Source of the DNA: Melampsora larici-populina 98AG31
Lineage: Eukaryota > Basidiomycota > Pucciniomycetes > Pucciniales > Melampsoraceae
Direction: 5' to 3'
Length of the DNA: 64,000 nt
Assembly (NCBI RefSeq): GCF_000204055.1
Contig: NW_006768796.1
Location: 494,084-558,083, forward strand
The notes beneath the pieces were generated by a model that saw nothing but the letters and a program-made list of their open reading frames with translations, did no database searches and was not told where the DNA came from. Numbering within the stretch: the first letter of the stretch is position 1; every line of letters starts with the position of its first letter. The position numbers were made by a program, and so were the translations under genes. Shown piece after piece: positions 11,308 to 23,700 of the stretch.

Positions 11308-12780
11308 CAGTTCTTGTCCTCATTGTTAGACAGTAAACATTTCTCTCGATGATCTTTACTTTGGTTATTTGTTGAAGTTCTTTCAAAGACTTCTATCAGG
11401 AGGCAATCCTTGAAGTACTGCTCAAGTTATCAAGGGTATTCAATAACTTGAGAAAGTCTAAATTCACGGGAGTTCCTCTGTGTTCAGAGTTTGAAGAACT
11501 TCAAATATCACCAGGTGATATTTACCTTGATTAACAAGCTCTAGAGTAGAGTGTTGTTAGATTGGGCACAAAACTAGACTGTAGTTTCTGCTCTACATCC
11601 TGCTAGAAGACTACACTCAACTCTTGACGTAAGCATGCTTGACATAGGCATATCTTGCTATATACATAGGTTTTTACGGGATTTCTTTTTGGTATACATG
11701 GGCCCAAAAGGCATATTATACTTTTGCAATATGCATTGCGCAATATAAGCAAGGAGAATCTGTCAACCATTGATATGCTTACATCGCGAGCCGACTGTAT
11801 TTGTCTTGCATTAATTCCCGGATTAGTATCCAAACCCTTTGTTAAAAGGTCATCTAACTGAAGTCAGTGCTGATTTGATCACACTACTTCTTAACAAACC
11901 TTGTTTTTGAAACTCGAAACGAGGTTTTCACGCCCTTAATAAACTTAGTTTATTAGAGACAAGGCACAGATTCAAGCGTTTCTTTATTACTATTTTCTCG
12001 ATATGGTACTTGTTTTTCCAGATTTATGATGTTTCCACTTCCCAAGTGGTCATCTATCTACTTGAAGATGTTGTGCACAGTCCGATTGACTTGAACATTT
12101 GTTTTGTTTCAACAAGCCTCCTATAGGTTCAGTGAGCCTTGACGTCATTTACACAGCCGATGATGCGGCCCAACACAGCTCTGCGGTTTATTATGCATCC
12201 AGTTATTTTATTAGTGAAGGATTAAGGAGACACTTTTCTTTTCTTTTTTTGCTATCGCTATTTCTGATCTTTTGTGATCAGAAACCTGCGGGTGCTTTCA
12301 AAAACCAGTCTATCTTGCATTTTGAGACTGGTTCCAAGTGCACATCTGCCCTTCAAACCAGGCTTTCACCGAGCCTTTCAACCACATCACACGGATGATA
12401 GGTATGGCCAAAGCCCTACCACCATTGTGAAAGTTAAATAAACAGCTTGTGAAATGAGTGGGGAGGGAATAGGACGCATGGGTATATATACGTGTGTTAT
12501 ATCTGAAGGAGTGATTCCTACTCCCATAATCCCTCAGTCCAAAAATATCGCTAAGAAGCTTGTTGTGGTGAGTTTTCACGCACTTGGTTCGGTGATCTCT
12601 TCATCTCCTTGGGTGACTGATTTATTTCCGTAGTCCCTATTGTTTAATTTGTTTGCAAGTAGTATCTAAAGTGAGACCTATCACTACCTCCTCGCTACAT
12701 GTTGGACATGATTTCTGCTGACGGATCTTTGGGTTTTCTGCTTTCAGTCATAATTATAAATATGTCTTTACCTCATGGTC
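11308..12780. other. No gene seen
   Basis: Mostly anonymous sequence. Short frames (for example 11603-11833 minus and 12099-12398 plus) have no recognisable domain or splicing context. Confidence 0.3.
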
Positions 12781-13800
12781 AACCCAACTGGTCTCCACTA
12801 ACGGGCCTGAACGTGGCTAACCCATTGCCTGGGTCACATAGGGTGAGCATGGTCGTGTTGCTTCCTTCACCCTGACCAAGTGAATAGCCACTGATTCACC
12901 TTGAGTCAGTCTGGTCATCCTGGTCCAAGACTCAATCCAATCCGGTCTACGTGGGCAGCGGTGGAAAAACCCATGTGCCCAGTGGCTGCTAGCGCAGGCC
13001 GCGGTGGTCTGGGTGAAACGGTCACCTTTGGCTCTCTTGAAGTGCCACATAAAGACTTCACCACGTTGGTTCAGGTCAGTTTGGATTGGCCTATATGTTG
13101 TATCTTTCCCTCTGCGACTGATTCTGATCAGATGCTTGTATCTTTGATTTCCATCCTGGAAGGTGGACCAGAACTGAGGGGCTCTCAAGGTTCCTACGTC
13201 ACCCCCCGTCTTAGGCCACCCTGCCAAACACCGTGTTGCCCAGGGTGGCTGTCCACCAGGTCAACCGCGCTTGCTCAATGCTTATGTGCCTCTGGTGATT
13301 CCAATACGGCGCCCACCTACACCCCACAGAATGCTGGTGGTAAGCTCTCATGTGTTGATCACTCACATGAATTGTTCGCCTGACTAATCCTGCCGGCCAT
13401 TAGGCCAAACCACTTTCTCCTTGAATGGTTGGAGGTATGAACGTGGCTCCCCACACAGACGGCCATTTTCCTTTGGGTCACACAGAGGTGCAATCGACTG
13501 CCAGTGTCAATTTTCCAGCTGGTGCAGTATGGGCACCAGCGGGACGCACACGAGTAAAGTGGCCCTTTTTGGTCTTTGTAATTGATCTCTTGAGAACTCA
13601 CCATTTGATGCACTTTGCTTTATGATCTCACTTCAAGCCCTTGTGGTGGTCCGTCCCCTTCATATCATCATGACATTTCACATCCGCCTTGGAATTCTTT
13701 GGTAGATTACAAAAGTATGGTGGACTGGTGATCTCCAAGGGTGATCACCGATATACAAAGTGCGGTGTCCTTCAACAATGCTTGTAATTAAGCTCGGGTA
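12781..13800. other. GC-richer segment with unassigned open frames
   Basis: The base composition shifts to clearly higher GC than the flanks, and open frames appear on both strands (for example 12901-13383 plus and 12817-13227 minus). The plus frame is rich in Pro, Ser and Gly but shows no motif I recognise. It may be upstream sequence of the broken gene at 13.8-15.8 kb, or part of a gag-like region. I cannot decide. Confidence 0.3.
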
Positions 13801-15793
13801 CTCAACAGTCTGGACCATACCTCAGACCCCCTTCCCTGGGCTCGGGATGGCACAAATCCGGTACGCGAGGCGGCAGCGTCCGCGCGGTACGATGTAGATG
13901 TTTTGTGATCTTCCCATCCGGATTCTTCTTCCGGGGAGGACAAGTGTTTATGTCGCCTTTTGGCGGATTCCGACAACAAACCAGGTTCACCTGGTCCTTC
14001 AGGTGATGCTCAAGTGCTAACAAGTCATATCCTGACTTGTTCACCCAGTCACAAGCTGACTGAAGGCGTTCCGGAAGCTCTTTGTCTCCTAGCAGCTTGC
14101 TTAGGTGCTCATACCGCCTCTTCATCTTCTAACCCTGGTTCCAATCCGGGTCCGCAATTGCCTTCCAACCGGGATGCAGCAATCACCCCCAAAGGCAATG
14201 TGTCACCAGCTAAGCGACGTAGGGATACTTTTGAACTCCCCCTGACTCAAAAGCAAATGTGCCTCAGTCAAGAAAGCCAATTGGAGGAAGTTGATGAACT
14301 TGAAGAGATTTCTGGTAAGTACATGTGCCATTCCAATTGCGATGTTTGATTGACTCACATCGAATCTCTTCAAGTGGGATCGAGTGAAACACGACCCCAG
14401 GCAAACCCAGGTGGTAAGGCCAAAAACCCTTCAACTTGCCCCGCGGTGAAGAAAGCAGGGGTGAAATTGTGAGCTCAAAGTCTGGGCTCCTTGGTAATTC
14501 TTGTTTCCTATGTATCCGCGTGCTTGTTTCCTTCTCTATCATAGACTCATAATATATGATGCACCCTGAGACTGCGGCCAAAATCGAGCTCGACAAACCC
14601 ACCGGGGAGTCATCTGCTTAACCCACCAACCAAGGGAGACGAGTTCAATCGCTGGAACCCACTACCTCCCACTTGCTGAATTCGACAGGGGATGATCAAT
14701 CATCTGAGGCGGAATCGTCTGGTCCCACTCGTTGGCGCTGGGACTCACCCGGCAAGACCGATGTCAATTGGCTGAGGCACTTGGCCCAGTTCCAACCTTT
14801 TGCAGTCAACCAAGACAGCAAAAGATTGGAGAAATTTCATCAATGCACCCTGCATTTAAAGGCAAGGCCAAGTGTTCAGTCACTCATTTTGCCTGGTGGC
14901 CTTTCTAAGGTAACCTCACTGTGTCTTTATGTAGAATCACCCGGAGACTAAGGAAACATTTGCAACTCTTTCTGCAAATCAAAGCACTTACACGTTGAAG
15001 AAGTGTTACGACTTCCTCAGGGATTGGCTTCCTCGGGCCGAGGTGGCCTCCGCAAAGGGGGGTGGGACCCAGGAAGTGGATGGAGAACTTTGCAAACTGA
15101 TCCAAAAGTGTGTCAATGATGAGACTGTAAGTATCTTTGTTTGAACTCGTTCACTTTGTTCACTTCGAAGATTGCTAAACCCCATGTTCCTTTACTCTCT
15201 TCATGTCATCATTAGGAAATGACCTGTGCCGCTTTGTTGGCAAAAGAGGCCAAAGAGCAAGCTGCCAACAGTCTCGCTCGCGCCAACGAGCTTTGAGACC
15301 TTCGCGCCAACAGACACCAATCGGCGCCCCCAAGGCCGGCTGCGCACCACAATGACAACAATGTTTTGGAGGGCAAAGGAGGAGGTCATTGCCACGTGAC
15401 GGCTTGAATAAAAAACTTCAAGCCGAAGAAGGGGTGGGTCAAATGGTCAACGTCACCCTCAAAAGTAGTGAAGCAGCCAAACAGGCCAATGAGCTCACTT
15501 CTGTAGCTCTGGAGCGGTACGAGCAGGAGAACATAGTCTCCAATCTCCAGTGTGAACGTGAGCTCACCCAGTCTCAGGCTCAACTTGACCTGGATGCAAA
15601 CACTGCCCGCAAAACACTCGCCTTGCGACGTGAGGAGCTGAAGGCTGCCCTCAATTGCAAAGATAAGAAGGATGGACAAATAGACAGCCTGCAGTCTTCA
15701 ATGACCAGTGTGCAGGGTACTTTAGCCGACATGGGCTCTATGCTCAAGATGCTTGTTGCCAAACGTCTACCTGCTGCCCCTGCTGCCCCCTGA
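13801..15793 (+). pseudogene. Broken multi-exon gene of unknown function
   Basis: Coding-like sequence in pieces. A Pro/Ser-rich frame (13801-14315) ends in a basic KRRRD patch and an acidic stretch just before a GTAAGT donor. A second piece follows at 14673-14925, then DFLRDWLPRAEVA at about 15008-15050, and a helical, Gln/Glu/Ala-rich coiled-coil-like C-terminus at 15389-15793 ending in Ala-Pro. Two in-frame TGA codons interrupt it (13906-13908; 15294-15296), with coding-like sequence on both sides, and at least one frame change lies near 15400. I do not recognise the family. A nuclear or DNA-binding protein that ends in a coiled coil would fit, but that is a guess. Confidence 0.42.
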
Positions 15794-16761
15794 TGTTTCA
15801 AAAGACCGTTAAGTCATCTTCTTTCAAACTCACCCCCACCGGTTCTGACCCCCTGGTATCACCACTTTTGCAGGATCATATGGTTTGGTGTTCGGAAGTG
15901 TGACTACTCAATATGCTGCTCTAGCTCCTTCCTGATTCAGAGACCACCTACGTATATGTTCTTCGAGTCCAGTCATTGTGTATCCCCAAATTGTAAACCA
16001 CTATCCACTATCAGTTATTGATCAAAGAAATAAATCATATCTTATTGAATTTCAATGAGTCCAACTCTTTGGCTGCTATGGTGAGTATTCCACTCTGCAA
16101 AGGAGTCTATCATGATGAATCGAGAATCATGATAGTTGAGGTAGGCAGACCAATGGATCTTCGTTGAGCAAGGAGGGATCCTCTCCTTCCAATTCATGGA
16201 AGCACGGATCCATCCAAATCATATCAAGAAGACAAGGTCTTGATATGATTCTGTGATAAGATGATGACCCATTATGACCCACTGGTAAACGTATGGGTCA
16301 TCATCTTAGGGGACCTTGCTCAATGTCTATTTTGCTCATAAATGATCAAAGCAATCACACTTTCATTGCAATAGAACAAGAACCTGCATCTTTACTTATG
16401 TCTTACACATTAAGATGAGACAGAGAAGAGTGTTAAATAACAATTCAATACAACCAAGATACAAGAAATGACAACCCTTTAAGCCCGATTTCATCTGAAT
16501 CAACCTAGACCATTTGTCTGCTTTCTAAGTAAGCTTCCGACGTAGGTGGAGGCACTACTCTGCCTAGTGGCCCTTGACCACAACAAACTAATAAGTTCTT
16601 GAGTATCACCGCACAGTTATAAAAACGGTTGAGTTCACAAACTAATAAGTTCTTGAGTATCACCGCACAGTGATAAAAACGGTTGAGTTCTCTGACATAA
16701 AATTGCAAGTTGTCTGCAGAGGAAGATCACTGTGGTCAGTTTTACCAAATCCTCACTGTTA
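15794..16761. other. Intergenic, no gene seen apart from a short tandem duplication
   Basis: Anonymous sequence between the broken gene and the Harbinger fragment. The only structure seen is the 54-bp duplication at 16583-16690. Confidence 0.35.
16583..16690. repeat. Tandem duplication of a 54-bp unit
   Basis: Two adjacent copies starting ACAAACTAATAAGTTCTTGA at 16583 and 16637 differ at one base (TTATAAAA versus TGATAAAA). The near identity indicates a recent duplication. Confidence 0.92.
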
Positions 16762-17090
16762 CCAACCACTTGAGTTACCTTTGTACTGAGTCATGCGGAA
16801 AATATTCCTCAAGCGCCCAAACTCGTGTTCGACCGCAACCCTTACACTGGACATGAGCCAATTGAAATGTGCTTCGTTTTCTCCGAGATGCAGCCCAGGA
16901 TACGGTGTCAGCATGACTGCCGAGTTGCTATAATCTTGGTCACCATACAACATCATCTGTCGACCCCCGAAACCCTTTGCATCTTGTTCTAACACCTTGC
17001 TGAGCCCGGATAGTCTCAAAATGGCGGTGTCGTGGCATGACCCGATGTACTGGTCTATTTGGAAAAGATACAACACATTAGTCGGGGCCG
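16759..17090 (-). pseudogene. PIF/Harbinger transposase, C-terminal catalytic fragment
   Basis: Matches the later part of a DDE_4 (HARBI1-like) nuclease. GSCHDTAILRLSGL carries the second aspartate, LYGDQDYSNSAVMLTPYPG is typical of the family, and VRVAVEHEFGRLRNIF carries the glutamate. Upstream, CCAAATAG looks like a splice acceptor, preceded by intron-like sequence that is shared (about 75 bp) with 33658-33733 on the opposite strand. The N-terminal half with the first aspartate is missing. In a complete element this protein works with a Myb-like partner, which is not seen here. Confidence 0.8.
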
Positions 17091-17984
17091 GCGCAGTAAC
17101 ACTGCGAAGATAATGTATTTCTCCGAGGTGAAAAATGATTACATTTAATGTACAAAATGATTAAAAGTGCATTAAGTCTGCATTGATTCTGCATTATTAA
17201 TCATTTTGTGCATTATATGTAACTAGTACGATTGGGCGGCGGGCGCCGCACTGTGTGATTTCATACTTGACAATCAACTTTGTGATAAGTTCTCAATGCA
17301 CATGGGTGCTATTTTACTTGTACATATTCTCAACTAATTGCTAGCATAATAGCCTAAAGACAAATGAGAACTGGTGTACTTATCATACCTTGTCTTTTAA
17401 ATCAATCTTATCACAATTTTGTGATGTTCATGCTTAAAACCACCCCGCCATTGTTCTAATAGTTGACATATGGCCTGGTGTGGATCTTTTCTGCCCGTCC
17501 CCTGTTCATATCCCATTATCTCGTGTTCCGGGTACCAGACTTTAACACCTCAATCCCGAACATATATAAGTTTCGCTATTTATTACTCTAGCTGGTTATA
17601 CTAATGTCGAGCTCAATTGAATGATTCAACCATCAGATTGTAATACACGAACAAAAGTTAGGCAATTTATTACGACAACATATATATTTCTAATTAATAT
17701 ACGATGACTTTATTTGTACTCGACATTTGCCTAAAACATTGAAGACTACTGATACTTAATATGTTAGCGGAAATAATACTAATTCTTAAATTAGGTACCA
17801 ATTCAGACAATTAAATAGAATGAGACAAATCATAGCATGACGGAGATTACATCTTTCATTTACTTGGTTGTCAGACAGCTGACCAAACCTGGCGGAGCCT
17901 AACGACAAGTCATTGAATTTTAACATCTAATTAGCAGCATCCCAATCAAACTCAGTATAAATACACTTACTACTGGATTGATAT
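17091..17984. other. Harbinger-derived non-coding sequence, then anonymous sequence
   Basis: Near 17125-17225 two arms around ACAAAATGATTAA form a weak, imperfect palindrome next to GC-rich words (17085-17100 and 17233-17252). The rest is AT-rich without gene signal. Confidence 0.35.
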
Positions 17985-19296
17985 TCAAGCTCCTGAGCCA
18001 AACTTATGCTCTATAGTCGTTATCTCCTCAAATTCCTGGTCAAGTTGATCAACGAAGTTCTAAAACGGGCCCGTGGATGTCAACAATCAATTTGCGATTA
18101 AGTGAGATGATGAGATGATGCCTGTACTTACTAATACATCAATATGAGTCATTCGTGTCCTGAAATGGCAAGTAATTCCATGAGCTTTGAAGAGTTCAAC
18201 CAAAATTGTGTCGTTCTTGATCTTGATATCATGAGTAATGAAGATGAAGTGCTTCAACTTAGGAGCCTTCTTGAATTTTTCTAAATGTTTCAAAGCTTCT
18301 TCCCAATACCCTTTTGCCTCGGAATAGTTGCTGATGAAAACTTCTACTGTTTTGAAGATGCTCCACTGAAACCAAATCGGTCGCCAAGGTTTAGCTGCAA
18401 TATGTATACTACGGATGACTCTAAGTTTTGGTAACACTACATCGCCAAGCTGCATTGGGATATGATCTGGAATTTTTTCAAAAAAGAGACTGGTAACTGT
18501 GCGTCTCAAAGGATAAACCATAGCAGTCATATTGCGTGGTTCCCAACCGGGCAGGCATTCTAAGAATCAGACGCTTCGATCTTTGCTGGAAACAAAGTCG
18601 TAATAAGTCATAAGGTTATTTGAATGTAATGAAATCCAAAGATGTATGAGATTTGGCAAGGCTCCAGCTCTTAGATTCAACTTTTCAATAGTCGCGAGTC
18701 TTAAGGATAACGATTCCAATGAGACGGCGTTATTCAAAACAGCAATGATAGAGCCGGTATCGTTTGGGATTTCGCCTACTTTGGTACCTTCAATTATTAA
18801 AGTCTTCAGGTTTTCGATCTTTTCGATTGCTGTTATCATACCACCTGAAAAACCAACTGAGTGGGTGAACTTGAGCTTTAACGTATGTAAATTGCTACCG
18901 CATAGGTTGATAATCCCCGCTGCATCCGGCATAAGAACAGAGTTTGGTTCGCGATATCGGTACTCGAGCTCGAGTTGATCTCGACGTTTGTTTGATAAAT
19001 CTTTGTAGTTGCCTTGACAGTGTAGAGTTGGAATGTATAGTACTTGGTCTAGATAAAGATGACGTAAATTACGAAAATCTGTAAGATCAAAACTCTCTTT
19101 CCACATTCTGTTTAAGTAACGATTAATCCAAGGTGTTCTTAAATAAAGAATTAAGTATGTCCTTAATATAACTATGATGTAACAAAGATTTATCACTGCT
19201 GTTAAGAGGATCACTTTGCTTTTTTGGGAGCTCGTCGTAAATATTAGCTATAATTTGTTGTATTATTTCTACCGGAAGTTCAGTTGTTGGAGCCAT
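17985..19296 (-). pseudogene. F-box/LRR-type protein gene with one in-frame stop
   Basis: Three exons can be assigned. Exon 1 is 19296-19184, starting MAPTTELPVEIIQQIIANIY, which resembles an F-box N-terminus. A 46-nt intron (19183-19138) restores the frame into exon 2 (19137-18132). A 72-nt intron (18131-18060, GTAAGT...TTTTAG) leads to exon 3 (18059-17985), ending in TGA. Exon 2 shows leucine-rich repeat style segments (NLRHLYLDQV, NLHTLKLKF, NLKTLIIEGTKVG, SLESLSLRLATIEKLNL) as in the expanded rust F-box/LRR families. A single TGA at 18569-18567 interrupts exon 2; both sides are in the same frame and the second half (LPGWEPRNMTAMVYPLRRT) reads on. F-box/LRR proteins usually present substrates to SCF ubiquitin ligases. 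With the stop, the product would lose about a third of its length. Confidence 0.75.
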
Positions 19297-20790
19297 TCTT
19301 CTGCCTTATTGGCTATTACGATAATAATAGCGGAGATGGTAAGTTGAGTCCAAGGATGGCAGGACATCAAGTTATCATCTTTTATCAGGCTTTCCGCCCC
19401 AGCGATTTACCCGCAATTGTCCGGTTCATTGAGTGTGCGAACAGCCATCCTATCGCTTGAAATCATAGTTAAGTTAATGAACAAACATCTTTCCGAGCAG
19501 TGCTTCCATCGATCCGACTACTACCTCCCAGCTAAACTCACCGTTGTAGCCCCTTTTTATCAACACTACTGTCAATTGTTCGGTTTGCACATTGACATGT
19601 GTTATCAAAGTTCGACATGATTGCAAGGTGAGTAGCAATGTTTCTCAATTGTAAATTGAATGCGGGTTTTCATGATTCAGAGTATATAGTTGTGAAGTTT
19701 GACTTTACCTCCGGCATCTTTATTGTTACGTGAGCATTGCATTAGTCCCATACAATTTCACTTAACGTGGATCTCATGGTGAATTAACATTTACTATATA
19801 AGCGCTATGTACTGTCATATATTATATACCGCTTGCGCTTGTGTTATTTATTTTGCAGACATATTCTCCATGATACCCAATGATTCGGTGAACGTCAAGA
19901 TAGCAATGTATGCTCTGGATTTGATGGTCCACTACTCCCATTACATCGTAATTGTATCTATTGTGTAGCTCAAAAGGTTATTTACCATTCAGTATGTAAT
20001 ACAACAGCACTCGATCCGGAAACATTTCAGACATGGCTGCATTGATAGTAATTTACTACAAATGATTCTAATTCAACATACCTACCTGTTCCAAATTGTA
20101 GTTACGTGGTATGACTATATATCAAGTCTATTCATTACTTAAAAGTTCAGCATGTACAATCAACTGTTGGATTTTTCGGTCTCGACATCAATGCTCGGTC
20201 TACAATACTTTAGCCTTGCATGAATTGCTCTGACGGTTGTTTTATTCGAAAGCGCAGTAGTCAGAATACTGATTTAATATTCTACCACACAAAAAAACTC
20301 AACTCAATAATACCGTCAGGTTTTTTTATCCTGTCATTTTGATACTATACTTATACAGGCTCAAGTGTGACTTCACATTTAAATGTTTATACGTAAGAAT
20401 TTATGTTTAGCATTCTTCTGCATTATATTATTATAATTCATAGTAGCGCTGTTCTCACATGCCGACAGATAACCACCTATAAAGCTTTGATGACTGCAGC
20501 CAAATTTTCAGTTTTATTAATGCTGTGGATGCTACAGACTCTGCTAAATACTTGATATTAGGGGTTCATTATTTATTTTTCGTTGGCGAGAACCAAACTT
20601 ATATAATATCGTAAATGACTTCTGATGATAAAAAGTTGGGTCTTATGCATTAGATAAGATCATCAATCACCTATGAGCCCTATATCATAAAATGGAATAG
20701 TCAGTCATCAATCACGAATCCAGTTGGAAATTTTGATAGAAGATAGATATACTTCAGCAAATGAGTAGATTTACTTAAGGTCTTGCGATT
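19297..20790. other. Intergenic, downstream side of the Helitron
   Basis: About 1.5 kb of AT-rich sequence without supported genes. The Helitron 3' terminus (CTRR preceded by a hairpin on the minus strand) should lie here. I looked for it and did not find a convincing one. Confidence 0.35.
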
Positions 20791-23700
20791 TTAATCCTGT
20801 AATACCGGGTGATACACAATGTTTGTTGTTGATATATTATCGGAATCTGAAGCAATACATACATTGACATTCGCTGCAGTTGTGCATCTTGACAGTGCCA
20901 CGTACAATTGGCCATGAGAGAAAACTGGTCGTGGTAAGAGGACAGTCACTTGTTCTAAACTTTGTCCTTGACTTTTATTTATTGTCATGCAAAATGCTGG
21001 CATGATTGGGAATTGATACCTATAAAATGGTATTGGACAGTCCTCATTCCCTTCATGCTTCAGTTTAATTTTTGGTAAACTAATTGTCATCCCTTTGAAT
21101 TCTCCAGTCAGTATGCGACATTGCAATGCATGTAAGTCATAATCCGTGATGAGTAATCGAGTTCCATTGCAGAGGCCATCTGCCAGACTTGAGTTTCTCA
21201 AGACCATGACCGACGAGCCAACTTTGAGATCTAATCTGTGAGGCGGAAATCCGGCGAAATTGAAGGAGTTCAGTACGTCAGAGGTAACAGGGTCTGCGTA
21301 TTTCTCATCCATGCAATCAATCGAGGTTGATATATGATATTGTCCCGGCAAAGAATCCATTACATCTTTATTAACTTTACGTACTGTTTCATTCAACGGT
21401 GTGATAAAACATCTACTCGAATAGAGTTCTGTTAAATGACCCCAATTTTGCTGTTGTACCAAGTTCTTGACGCCTCCATACTCTACTTCCAAAAGCTGTT
21501 GGTCATAAACAATCGGAGGACGGACAATAGATACATTACAATACATCAGTGGTGTATCTGATGTATAATCTTCTTGTAGATGTCCAGACCCCAAATCCAA
21601 AAGCCACTTGCTGAAGTTCGCGTTGGCCGGGTTTTGGTTTGCTGACAGTCCACCAAGTTGGATATTGACAGTGAGCGCGAATCGATTGATGGAATTCCAC
21701 AGGTAAGATGCTTTCAATGTTGATTGTGCTAGTTCCATCAAGTTGCCTCTTCTGACAATTGGGAGAGTCTGACGAAAATCTCCTGCGAATAGAACAACTT
21801 TTCCTCCAAAAGGCGCATCCAAACCGGTCATTTCTCTAATAGTCCTATCAACACATTCAATAGCGTACTTGTGTTGCATTGCAACTTCATCCCAAACTAT
21901 GAAGCGAATCAAATCCAAATTTGCTCCAAGTAAATCGTGTGGAGAGAATGAACAGATTGAATCTGAATGAACTGGTATCGGAATTTTGAAAGCGTTGTGT
22001 GCAGTTCGGCCATTCAGGAGTAATAATGAAGCAATTCCAGCCGCTGAAACTGCTTCAAATCCAATTTGATTAGCATTACAGTAATGTAAGATGCAATTCA
22101 ACACATAAGTTTTCCCAGTTCCACCGGGTCCATCTCAGAATGCCAGGTAAGGTGTATTATTGGTAATGGCATCGCAAATTGGATTGACTATTGCCCGTTG
22201 CTCATTGGTCATTGCTGTTAACATCGATGTATACTTTCGTTGGCTTTCGGCTGGGTCTACAATCCTGCCGCGGTTTTGTGTAGCTTCATTAGGCAGATTC
22301 AATTGTAAGATCAACTGATCATCCACTGGCGGCAATCCAAGGTGTTCTAGAGTTGTGTCCATCGCAATAACTACTTCCTCAAGCAGGAAGAGACCGTAAT
22401 TGTATATTTGTTCTTGATTCGGATGACACAGTGGATTTAATCTTCGAATGATATATTCACAGTCGTCTGTTAAATTGGCGACATGATCATTCCACAAGTC
22501 ACTTGGTGAAGCCGGTGCACTGTGAATTAAGATGATTGCCAACATGTGCCAAAGTTGACGTCCCGTTTGCCATATTGCGGCTTCGTTGATTGAATCGTGA
22601 TAATGCTGATCACTTAGTAGCAGTCCAAGCCGATTTGCAGCTTCACGGAATGTGTTTAAACAAATCCCGTCGACTGTGCGTAAATCTTCAAAAGAGGTAG
22701 GTCCACGGACGTTTGACAACAATAACCTCAAGTAATAGATGTTGCCACGCTTGACATTTGCAAAGTATACTCTACTGATAGAGAATGTCTTGTTCTGACA
22801 TGGTTTAAATCTTTTTGTTGTTTCGTTCCAAGTGAAGAATCTTGGTACTTCTTGGTACTTCAAAGTCCGGATTGATCGCTGTGACTTCGGTAACAAAGTA
22901 TTCTCAGCGCAAAGCCTGAAATACTCTGTGAGTGTTGTCCTTTCAGCGCGTCCGGATTCAATTGCTCTCCAAAGCCCATTTTGATCCAAAAAGTATATCG
23001 TTTGGCTACCATCAAGGTGAAGACTCAGCCGTTGAATCGCCGGCCACCTGCCTGCCAGTTCAAATTTCAACAAACGCCACACAGCTTCAACGATTAGTTA
23101 GCAACATATTTAACAAACCTCTGTAAAACTATCAACACCAAAGTAAAAACAAACCTTCTGTTGCCGATAGGAAACGCGCGTTTACATATGCAAGAATTTC
23201 ATCATCTTTTTCTGGGTCATTTACACTTGCCATGGTTCTGTCGTGACCCTTAAGAATATATTTAAACAGGTATATAGCTCTGATGCTGCCTGCCACTTCT
23301 ACGTTAATGTGACATTCATATTTTAATGTTAAAAATCTATTGTAAGGGACAACATCCGCATTAGTATATCGCACCGGGCCTTTGTCAAAATGACGACTGT
23401 TGTTCGGCCTCTTATAATTTGGATAACTATTTTCAGGCATGTCGGTATTTTCGCTGAAAGGCTTCCGGTAACCCAGTCGACATTTGCTTCCATCTCAGCA
23501 TTTGTAGTTTTGACACGGTCTGTGGAGCATAGACTTAGTAACAAAATTGAAGAGATGAAGTTCAGTGTCGGGATCAGGTAGTTGAGCAGTTATCATGCAA
23601 TCAACCTGGGTTGGATTTGTAGGTTTTGAAGCAGCGTCGAGGAACACAATGAGATGCACGTGGGGTAATCCCCTTTTTTGAAATTCAATTGTGTAAACGT

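Noticed and set aside
15965..15985. tRNA T-loop-like word (CTTCGAGTCC)
   Set aside because: No cloverleaf can be built around it; no other tRNA signature was found.
17107..17245. Palindromic MITE near the 17-kb Harbinger fragment
   Set aside because: The arms are short and imperfect, and part of the sequence is shared with Harbinger intron sequence at 33.66 kb, so it is probably Harbinger-derived.
19620..20790. Helitron 3' terminus (hairpin plus CTRR)
   Set aside because: Several weak hairpins were seen, none with a convincing CTRR end at the right spacing.
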